From Sphaerisporangium perillae (GTDB lineage: Bacteria > Actinomycetota > Actinomycetes > Streptosporangiales > Streptosporangiaceae), in contig NZ_JALLPO010000028.1 in assembly GCF_023276435.1 (NCBI RefSeq), forward strand, positions 62,001 to 126,000: a stretch of 64,000 nucleotides of DNA. The letters run 5' to 3'. The notes beneath the pieces were generated by a model that saw nothing but the letters and a program-made list of their open reading frames with translations, ran no database searches and had not been told where the DNA came from. Below are positions 6,809 to 13,423 of the stretch, in pieces. A program made the translations under genes and the position numbers. Position 1 is the stretch's first letter. Every line of letters begins with the position of its first letter.

Positions 6809-9183
6809 TGGCAGGCCTCGCAGATCTCGGGGTTCTCAAGGGAGCAGGCCACGGCGTCGGGATCGGGCAGGGGTGCGCGCACGTGAACGGCCCCGGACGC
6901 GGGTACGGATCCGGGCGCGGGGACCGGTCCCGGCGGGCTCGCCGGCACGGCCCCGGCGGCCACGGTCGTCTGCGCGATCCGCGTGGCCGGCCGCGAGCGC
7001 AGGTAGTAGGTGGTCTTCAGCCCGGCCCGCCAGGCGTAGGCGTACATCGAGGAGAGCTTGCCGATGGTCGGAGTCGCCATGAACAGGTTCAGGGACTGCG
7101 ACTGGTCGATGTACGGCTGGCGCGCGGCGGCCAGGTCGATCAGCGCCTTCTGCGGCAGCTCCCAGGCCGTGCGGTACAGCCGCCTGAGGTCCTCGGGGAT
7201 CGAGGTGATCTCCTGCACCGACCCGTCGGCGCGCTTGATCGCGTCCCTGACCTCCGGGGTCCACAGCCCGCGGTCCTGCAGGTCCCGCACCAGGTAGCGG
7301 TTGACCTGCAGGAACTCCCCCGACAGGGTCTCGCGCTTGAACACGTTGGACACCTGCGGCTCGACGCACTCGTAACACCCGGCGATCGAGGCGATGGTCG
7401 CGGTGGGGGCGACCGCGAGCAGCAGGGAGTTGCGCAGGCCGCCGGCCGCGATCCGCTCGCGCAGCGCCGCCCACTCGCCCGGATGCGCCGGGGCGGCGCC
7501 TGGGAAGTGGTCCAGGTGCAGCACGCCTCCGGCGGCGCGCGTGTCGGCGTACGACGGGTGCGCGCCGAACTCCTCGGCGAGGCCGGCGGACGCGCCGTAG
7601 GCCGCCAGCGCCATCTCCTCGGCGATCCGCGTGGACAGCGCGAGCGCCTCCGGGGAGTCGAACGGCAGCCGCGCCGCGAAGAGGACGTCGGCCAGGCCCA
7701 TGACGCCGAGACCGACCGGACGCCAGCGCTTGTTGGCCGCCTCCGCCTCCGGCGTCGGGTAGAACCCCCGGTCGATGGACCTGTCGAGGAAGCGGACGGC
7801 CGTCGCCACCGTCGCGCGCAGCCGCGCCCAGTCGACCCGCCCGTCCACGACGTGTGCGGCGAGGTTGACCGAGCCGAGGTTGCACACGGCGGTCTCGGCG
7901 TCGCTGGTCACCTCCAGGATCTCGGTGCACAGGTTCGACAGGTGGATGACGTTCTCCGGCCGCGCCGTCTGGTTGGAGGCGCGGTTGGCGGCGTCCTTGA
8001 ACGTCATCCACCCGTTGCCCGTCTGGGCGAGCGTGCGCATCATCCGGCCGTACAGCGCCCGCGCGGGCAGCCGCCTGACGTACCTGCCGGCCGCCTCCGC
8101 CTCGCGGTACGCCCGGTCGAACTCCTCACCCCACAGGTCCACCAGCTCGGGGACCTCCTTGGGGTCGAACAGCGACCACATCTCGTCCGCCTCGACGCGG
8201 CGCATGAACTCGTCGGGGACCCAGTTGGCCAGGTTCAGGTTGTGCGTGCGGCGGGCGTCCTCACCGGTGTTGTCGCGCAGCTCGAGGAACTCCTCGACGT
8301 CGGCGTGCCACGGCTCGAGGTACACGCAGGCGGCGCCCTTGCGCCGGCCGCCCTGGTTCACGGCCGCGACGCTCGCGTCCAGCGTCCGCAGCCACGGCAC
8401 GATGCCGTTGGAGTGCCCGTTGGTGCCCCGGATGAGCGAGCCGCGCGCCCGCACCCGCGTCCAGGAGATCCCGATGCCGCCGGCGTACTTCGACAGCCGC
8501 GCCACCTGGCCGTACCGCTCGTAGATCGCCTCGAGCTCGTCGCGCGGGGAGTCGAGCAGGAAGCACGACGACAGCTGCGGCCGCCGCGCACCGGAGTTGA
8601 ACAGCGTCGGCGAGCTGGGCAGGTACGACAGCGTCGAGATCAGTCGGTAGAGCTCGCCGGCCTCCGCGACGGTGTCCGCCAGCCCGCAGGCCACGCGCAG
8701 GAAGAAGTGCTGCGGCGCCTCAAGCGCGCCTCGGGTGACGGGGTGGCGCAGCAGGTAGCGGTCGTACACGGTGCGCAGCCCGAAGTACTCGAACCGGGCG
8801 TCCCCCTCGGGGTCGACCATCGCGTCCAGCGCGGCCGCGTTGGCCCGCACGAACCTCGCCAGGCCGTCCTGGATCAGCCCCGCCTCATGCGTGGCGGCGA
8901 TCGAGGCGGAGAACGAGCGCACCCCGTGCGCCGCCGCATCCTCGGCTATCTCCTCGGCGAGCAGCCGGGCCGCGATGCGGGAGTTCGCCGGGTCGGCGAT
9001 GACCCGCGCGGCCGCCTCCTCGATCGCCAGCCGTCTGGCGGCCCTCTTCTCCTCGGCGGCGTTCCCGGCCGCCGGGCGCCCGCCGGCCGCCCGCTCTCCG
9101 GCGGCCTCCGCCACCGCGAGCGGCCCGCCTCCGTCCAGCGCTTCCCCCGGATACGGCGGCGGCACATCGCGTGTCACGGTCAC
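6805..9183 (-). CDS. nrdA: Class Ia ribonucleotide reductase large (catalytic) subunit
   Basis: 792 residues from GTG at 9183. It reduces ribonucleoside diphosphates with NrdB. Key motifs: PQLSSCFLLDS (redox Cys), HLSNLCTEILE (radical Cys with Asn and Glu), VAPTATIASIAGC, and LKTTYYLRSRPATR (the Tyr-Tyr radical-transfer pair). The C-terminal ENPEICEACQ is the CxxC tail that takes electrons from thioredoxin. A Pro/Ala/Gly linker with short repeats (VPAPGS, VPASGA) precedes the tail. A GGGAGAG ribosome site (9193-9187) lies just before GTGs at 9183 and 9177, so I reject the longer frame that runs into the riboswitch. It is regulated by the upstream cobalamin riboswitch and NrdR boxes. Confidence 0.93.
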   Translation of the reverse strand: MTVTRDVPPPYPGEALDGGGPLAVAEAAGERAAGGRPAAGNAAEEKRAARRLAIEEAAARVIADPANSRIAARLLAEEIAEDAAAHGVRSFSASIAATHEAGLIQDGLARFVRANAAALDAMVDPEGDARFEYFGLRTVYDRYLLRHPVTRGALEAPQHFFLRVACGLADTVAEAGELYRLISTLSYLPSSPTLFNSGARRPQLSSCFLLDSPRDELEAIYERYGQVARLSKYAGGIGISWTRVRARGSLIRGTNGHSNGIVPWLRTLDASVAAVNQGGRRKGAACVYLEPWHADVEEFLELRDNTGEDARRTHNLNLANWVPDEFMRRVEADEMWSLFDPKEVPELVDLWGEEFDRAYREAEAAGRYVRRLPARALYGRMMRTLAQTGNGWMTFKDAANRASNQTARPENVIHLSNLCTEILEVTSDAETAVCNLGSVNLAAHVVDGRVDWARLRATVATAVRFLDRSIDRGFYPTPEAEAANKRWRPVGLGVMGLADVLFAARLPFDSPEALALSTRIAEEMALAAYGASAGLAEEFGAHPSYADTRAAGGVLHLDHFPGAAPAHPGEWAALRERIAAGGLRNSLLLAVAPTATIASIAGCYECVEPQVSNVFKRETLSGEFLQVNRYLVRDLQDRGLWTPEVRDAIKRADGSVQEITSIPEDLRRLYRTAWELPQKALIDLAAARQPYIDQSQSLNLFMATPTIGKLSSMYAYAWRAGLKTTYYLRSRPATRIAQTTVAAGAVPASPPGPVPAPGSVPASGAVHVRAPLPDPDAVACSLENPEICEACQ

Positions 9184-9315
9184 GTGCTCTCCCATTCGTG
9201 CGCTCGAATCCCCGTGCGAGGGCACGCGTCGGAGCACGACCGGTGAGCAGCGATGCACGGGCACGCCGGATGACCCCGTCACGTGGCCCACCCTCGAGGC
9301 CTTGGACGACAGCAG

Positions 9316-9492
9316 CATCACCGGCAGGTCTTCGGGCTCGCGGGCGCCTTTCCCATGCCTACCGGCCGTCGCTTCCCAGGCCCATCGGCCCAGTGCTCAT
9401 GTGACGGCGGTCGTTCCCGCTTACCGCTGCGGGGCAGCCCCGGAATCGCACCGGGTTCCCTGTTGCCTCGCCCCGAGGGGCGAACCAGCGAC
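9316..9492 (-). promoter_or_regulatory. Cobalamin (B12) riboswitch controlling nrdAB
   Basis: On the minus strand the leader reads GGGAACCCGGTGCGATTCCG, then CTGCCCCGCAGCGGTAAG, CATGAGCACTGG and finally the B12 box GAGCCCGAAGACCTGCCGG (complement of 9321-9339). This order and these core motifs are diagnostic for the adenosylcobalamin riboswitch. It lies ~130 nt before the nrdA start, leaving room for an expression platform. Family knowledge: in Streptomyces coelicolor a B12 riboswitch represses the oxygen-dependent class Ia nrdABS when coenzyme B12, and so the class II enzyme, is available. The same logic is expected here. Confidence 0.95.
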
Positions 9493-9499
9493 GAGCAGA

Positions 9500-9546
9500 A
9501 TCCTACATCTAGTGGCCACTGGCACAACAACCCCTAGAACTTGTGT
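9500..9546 (-). promoter_or_regulatory. Tandem NrdR boxes overlapping the nrdAB promoter
   Basis: Two 16-bp sites in the same orientation: box 1 ACACAAGTTCTAGGGG (9546-9531) and box 2 CCACTAGATGTAGGAT (9515-9500). Both fit the NrdR consensus core CACwAtATaTwG with a few mismatches. Their cores start at 9545 and 9514, 31 bp apart, which is three helical turns and the usual NrdR spacing. Box 2 overlaps a plausible -10 (TAGGAT), with a TTGTGC -35 16 bp upstream. NrdR would shut off transcription when dATP is high, in addition to the riboswitch. Confidence 0.75.
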
Positions 9547-9583
9547 CTCACACCCTTTACTCGTCGCCATCGGCGACGCACGG

Positions 9584-10546
9584 TCACACGCGCAGGCCGA
9601 GCTCGCCGAGCGCTCTGCTCAGCCGGGCGGACTCGACGCGGAGCCACTGCCGGAAGTCCTCGCCCTCCAGGTACAGCGGCGTCCAGCCGTTGCGCGCGCA
9701 CAGCTCCCGCCACCGCCCGGACTCGGCGACCTCGTGGCACAGGCCGATGAGTGCCGCCCGGTCGTCGTCGCCCAGGCCGCCCGGCCCGATGAGCCCGCGC
9801 CAGTCGGCACAGTACAGATGCACGTCGCACTCCAGGAGGGTCGGCGCCTCCACCCCCGTGATGCGATCGGGCGAGGACACCGCGAGCACGTGCAGCTGAC
9901 CGGCGCGTATGCGGTCCCGCACTCCGGTGTGGCTCGCCAGCGCCGCCACCACCCGCCCGTCCGCGAGCGCGGCGACCGCCTCCTGGGTGGTGGGGTAGCC
10001 GACGTAGCGCAGCGTCCGCGCGTCCACGCCGAGGCTCTGGGCGAGCATGCCGTAAAGCACGTGGTCCACCCCGCCCTCGCCCCTGCCCGCCACCGCCAGC
10101 TTGGCCGGGTCGCGCCGCATGGCGTCGGCGAACGCCGCGAACGACTTGAGGCGGGAGGTGACCGGGACCACCAGCACCTCCCACTCGCCGCAGAGCCGGG
10201 CGAGCGGCGTGGTGCCGGCGAAGGCGCCCTCCTGCCGGACGGTGCGCACGGTGCCGACCAGTTGGGGCTCGGCCATCAGCACCTGCTTCAGGTGCCGCGC
10301 GCGGGTGAACTCCGTCAGGACCGCGTGCGCCGGCCGGTTCAGCACCTGGACGCCGCCTACCAGGGCGTTCCGCTCGGCGACCGCTTTGAGGGCTTGGGCG
10401 ACCCGGTCGCAGTCGCCGCCGGCCGGCCCGGGCACCATCATCGGCAGCGTCGCCGAGGCGAGCCTGCTCCTCGCCGGTCCGTCCCCGCACCCGGCGGTCA
10501 GCGCGACCAGCCCCACCCCGAGCGCGAGCACCTGCCGACGACGCAT
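9584..10546 (-). CDS. TctC/Bug-family substrate-binding lipoprotein
   Basis: 320 residues. The N-terminus MRRRQVLALGVGLVALTAGCG has a basic start, a hydrophobic core and a lipobox ending in Cys, so it should be a membrane-anchored extracytoplasmic lipoprotein. The body matches the tripartite tricarboxylate transporter receptor (TctC/Bug) fold: PMMVPGPAGGDCDRVAQALK opens the first lobe, then FTRARHLKQVLMAEPQLVGT, and VGYPTTQEAVAALADGRVVAA closes the ligand pocket. Bug proteins bind small carboxylates or amides. No TctA/TctB membrane partners are nearby, so it is an orphan receptor and its ligand is unknown. It lies just upstream of the nrdA promoter on the same strand, apparently as a separate transcript. 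Confidence 0.85.
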   Translation of the reverse strand: MRRRQVLALGVGLVALTAGCGDGPARSRLASATLPMMVPGPAGGDCDRVAQALKAVAERNALVGGVQVLNRPAHAVLTEFTRARHLKQVLMAEPQLVGTVRTVRQEGAFAGTTPLARLCGEWEVLVVPVTSRLKSFAAFADAMRRDPAKLAVAGRGEGGVDHVLYGMLAQSLGVDARTLRYVGYPTTQEAVAALADGRVVAALASHTGVRDRIRAGQLHVLAVSSPDRITGVEAPTLLECDVHLYCADWRGLIGPGGLGDDDRAALIGLCHEVAESGRWRELCARNGWTPLYLEGEDFRQWLRVESARLSRALGELGLRV

Positions 10547-10889
10547 GCTTCACGCCCTTTCCCCCGTTATCCGACTAAATGCCCATTTCACGACACCGCC
10601 ACACGGGACACCGGCCGGACGGGCGCGCAGCAGCCCCGTTCCGTGAAAGGAGAGAGAACCGGAACGGCGGACCGCCACCCACGAACCACGTACACCGGCG
10701 AGTCCGCTTTCAGGTAAAGGGAAGATTCCACCGAACACCTGAAAGTCATCTCACAACCATGGATGTTGACTTCGGCCGGAAAGTCGTGCCAGATAGGAGG
10801 CAACACGGCAGACTTCGCAAACTCGATGAAAAGCGAGGTTCCGGACGGCATGACGGAGGAGACCCTGATCACCTTAGAGGTTGTCGCAT
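10547..10889 (+). promoter_or_regulatory. fxsB upstream region with spaced inverted repeat
   Basis: A 343-bp gap between divergent tctC-like and fxsB genes, visibly less GC-rich than its surroundings. CTTTCAGGT (10707-10715) and its exact inverse ACCTGAAAG (10737-10745) are 30 bp apart start to start, near three helical turns, which fits a dimeric or paired operator. A strong AGGAGG (10795-10800) is not followed by a normal start codon; ACG lies 5 bases after it. A TTAGAGG at 10874-10880 sits 9 nt before the TTG chosen for fxsB. Confidence 0.45.
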
Positions 10890-10909
10890 TTGCCAGGAAA
10901 CCCTGACCC
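10763..10909 (+). other. Small ORF ahead of fxsB, possible leader or extra precursor peptide
   Basis: ATG at 10763 opens a 48-codon frame that ends (TGA, 10907-10909) inside the 5' end of fxsB, overlapping it by 20 bp. The peptide contains MKSEVPDGMTEETLITLEVV and ends FARKP, so it lacks the FxSxx C-terminus. A strong AGGAGG at 10795-10800 is inside the frame, with an in-frame ACG 5 nt downstream and ATG at 10829. Precursor genes usually lie directly upstream of fxsB. It may be a degenerate precursor, a leader peptide, or chance. Confidence 0.2.
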
Positions 10910-12113
10910 GGAATCCTCTTTTTTCCCGGCGTCCCTGGACGTCCAGGCCGTACTGGCGTCGGGATGGCGGCCCTTTCCCTTCCGGCAGTTCATCCTGAAG
11001 ATCCACAGCAGGTGCGACCTCGCCTGCCGGCACTGCTACGTCTACGAGATGGCCGACCAGAGCTGGCGTTCCCAACCACGCCGGATGTCCAGAACGGTCG
11101 TCGACCACGCGGCCGAGCGCATCGCCGAGCACGCGCGGCGGCACGACCTCGCCGAGGTCGAGGTGGTCCTCCACGGAGGAGAGCCGCTGCTGGCCGGCCC
11201 CGAGCTGATCTCCTACGCCGTCCAGACGATCAGAGGAGCCGCCGACACGGGCACCCTGGTGCACGTCGGCGTGCAGACGAACGGCGTGCGCCTGGACGAC
11301 GGCTACCTGGAACTGTTCGACGGCCTCGGCGTCCGGATCGGCGTCAGCCTCGACGGTGACGAGCAGGCCCACGACCGGCACCGCACGTTCGCCAACGGCC
11401 GGGGCAGCCACGCGGCCGTGGCGGCGTCGCTCCGGCGGCTGGCGCACGGGCCGTTCCACCACCTGTTCAGCGGCCTTCTCTGCACCATCGACGTGCGCAA
11501 CGATCCGATCGCGACCTACGAGGCGCTCCTCGAGTTCGACCCGCCGGCGATCGACTTCCTGCTGCCCCACGGGAACTGGTCGGCGCCCCCGCCGTTCCGC
11601 GAGCCCGGATCGGGCACCACGCCGTACGCCGACTGGCTCATCCCCATCTTCGACCGGTGGTACGGCGCCGCCAAGGACGAGACGGAGGTGCGGTTCTTCC
11701 AGGAGATCATGCGGTTGATGGCGGGCCGGTCATCCCGCACCGAGGCCATCGGGCTGTCCCCCGCCCGCATGCTCGTCATCGAGACCGACGGCAGCATCGA
11801 GCAGTCCGACATCCTCAAGTCGAGCTACCCCGGCGCGGGCGCGACCCGGCTCCACGTCCTTCGTGACACCTTCGAAGAGGCCCTGCTCCATCCGTCCGTC
11901 GTCGCCAGGCAGATCGGGGAGCCGGCGCTCGGGCCGGCCTGTACCGCCTGTGACATCCACACGATCTGCGGAGGAGGGATGTACGCCCACCGTTACAGCG
12001 ACACCGCCGGGTTCTCGGGTCCCTCCGTGTACTGCCCGGATCTCTACCGCCTGATCACGCACATCCACGACAGGTTCGCCCGGGACGTCGCCCTGCTGAA
12101 GGGCGGCCGATGA
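10890..12113 (+). CDS. fxsB: FxsB-family radical SAM/SPASM peptide maturase (cyclophane-forming)
   Basis: 407 residues from TTG at 10890 (an alternative TTG is at 10881). The radical-SAM cluster motif is C42xxxC46xxC49 (HSRCDLACRHCYVYEMADQ). VVLHGGEPLL is the GGE motif that contacts SAM. The C-terminal SPASM domain has ACTACDIHTICGGGMYAHRY and YCPDLY, which supply auxiliary-cluster cysteines. The YEMADQSW signature is typical of FxsB enzymes, which link the Phe ring to the beta-carbon of the third residue in a C-terminal F-x-S motif. The likely substrate is the FxsA-like peptide at 16183. The stop overlaps the next gene's ATG (ATGA), so the two modifying enzymes are co-translated. Confidence 0.9.
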   Translation: MPGNPDPESSFFPASLDVQAVLASGWRPFPFRQFILKIHSRCDLACRHCYVYEMADQSWRSQPRRMSRTVVDHAAERIAEHARRHDLAEVEVVLHGGEPLLAGPELISYAVQTIRGAADTGTLVHVGVQTNGVRLDDGYLELFDGLGVRIGVSLDGDEQAHDRHRTFANGRGSHAAVAASLRRLAHGPFHHLFSGLLCTIDVRNDPIATYEALLEFDPPAIDFLLPHGNWSAPPPFREPGSGTTPYADWLIPIFDRWYGAAKDETEVRFFQEIMRLMAGRSSRTEAIGLSPARMLVIETDGSIEQSDILKSSYPGAGATRLHVLRDTFEEALLHPSVVARQIGEPALGPACTACDIHTICGGGMYAHRYSDTAGFSGPSVYCPDLYRLITHIHDRFARDVALLKGGR

Positions 12114-13423
12114 GACGGGCCGGCGACCGGATCACCGACGAGATGCTCTCCCGCCTCGCGGCAGGCGGCGGCGGAGCCGACATCGCACAGGAGCTGTGCG
12201 CCGTGCAGGAGAGCAGGAACCGGCTCCTGGTCAGCGGAATCGTGCAGGAGGCGGCGCGGCTCCGGCACGAACAGGGCCGCCTCGCCGCCGATGCCTACGC
12301 CTTGCTCGCGGACATCGAGCCGTCGGCGCCAAAGGAGGTGCGCCGGGCCTTCCGGTACCCGGCGGTCGGAGCGTGGGCACTCCGCTGCTACGCCTCGCTG
12401 GCCGGCGGTGATCCGGCGGGAGCCGAACCCGGCCGGCTCGGGGCGGTCGCGGCGGCGGTGGCGATCAGGTCGCGCACGCCGTGCCGGCTCCGGATCCCCG
12501 CACGCCGGGGCACGTTCATGCTCCCCGGCCTCGGACGGGTCGTGCTCCCCTCCGGCGTCGAGGGGCCCGTCGACGTCGAAGTCCATCCCGGCCCACTCGG
12601 AGCCCGGCTCGGCATCGGACGGTCGGCCGTCGAGGTCGACCTCGCCGAGGACCGGCCGGGGTGGAAGGTGCTGCACCGCGTCTCCCCCGTGCCCGGCGTT
12701 GACCTCGTCCTCGACGATCTCGACGGATACCGGTGGCCGGAGACGGGCGCCGCCCGGCCTCGCCTCCCCGGCGGCGAGCGAGAGCACTGGGCCTCCTGCC
12801 TGCGGGAAGCCTGGCGCATCCTGGCGAGCGACCACCGCACCGTGGCCGCCGAGGTTGCGAGCGCCGTCTCGGTGCTCACACCGCTCGCCTCCCCGGCGCA
12901 CGGCCAGAACAGCGGCTCGGCGCGGGAGACGTTCGGCACCGTCGCCCTGTCCAGACCCGTGGGAGGTCTGACGCTGGCCGCGACCTTCGCGCACGAGATC
13001 CAGCACGCCAAGCTCACCGCTCTGCTGGACGTCGTCCCGCTGACGCGCCCGGGTCACCGGTTCGCCGGCTACGCCCCGTGGAGAGACGATCCCCGGCCGG
13101 TCTACGGCCTGCTCCAGGGGGCCTACGCCTTCCTCGGCGTGGCCGGATTCTGGCGCCGCCGGCGGCAGGCCGTGGACGGGACGGACGACTCGTACGCCGA
13201 CGCGCAGTTCGCCCGCTGGAGGGACGGCGCCCACCTTGTCACCGGCACCCTGCTGCGCAGCGGTGGGCTGACCGAACGCGGCCACGACTTCGTGACCGGC
13301 ATGCGGGCGACGCTCGAACACTGGCGCGCCGAACCCGTGCCGGCCGGCGCGGCGGCACGGGCGCGCCAGGAGGCCGAACGGCATCGGGAGGCCTGGGAGC
13401 GGCGCAACCCCGGGTTCGTCTAG
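12110..13423 (+). CDS. HExxH-motif peptide-modification protein (aKG-HExxH-type)
   Basis: 437 residues. The defining motif is HEIQH at residues 295-299 within LAATFAHEIQHAKLTALLDV. That identifies the 'HEXXH motif-containing putative peptide modification' family that travels with FxsB. Members are now often annotated as alpha-ketoglutarate-dependent peptide beta-hydroxylases; that chemistry is from family knowledge, not visible here. The N-terminal ~130 residues are mostly helical, and there is no signal peptide. It overlaps fxsB by 4 bp, so it is probably a second tailoring enzyme for the FxsA peptide. Its TAG stop shares the palindrome CTAG (13420-13423) with the stop of the convergent NB-ARC/TPR gene. 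Confidence 0.85.
   Translation: MRRAGDRITDEMLSRLAAGGGGADIAQELCAVQESRNRLLVSGIVQEAARLRHEQGRLAADAYALLADIEPSAPKEVRRAFRYPAVGAWALRCYASLAGGDPAGAEPGRLGAVAAAVAIRSRTPCRLRIPARRGTFMLPGLGRVVLPSGVEGPVDVEVHPGPLGARLGIGRSAVEVDLAEDRPGWKVLHRVSPVPGVDLVLDDLDGYRWPETGAARPRLPGGEREHWASCLREAWRILASDHRTVAAEVASAVSVLTPLASPAHGQNSGSARETFGTVALSRPVGGLTLAATFAHEIQHAKLTALLDVVPLTRPGHRFAGYAPWRDDPRPVYGLLQGAYAFLGVAGFWRRRRQAVDGTDDSYADAQFARWRDGAHLVTGTLLRSGGLTERGHDFVTGMRATLEHWRAEPVPAGAAARARQEAERHREAWERRNPGFV

Noticed and set aside
9184-9321. N-terminal extension of NrdA into the riboswitch (start at 9321)
   Set aside because: It would translate the B12 box and expression platform. The Shine-Dalgarno lies at 9193-9187, directly before the GTG at 9183.
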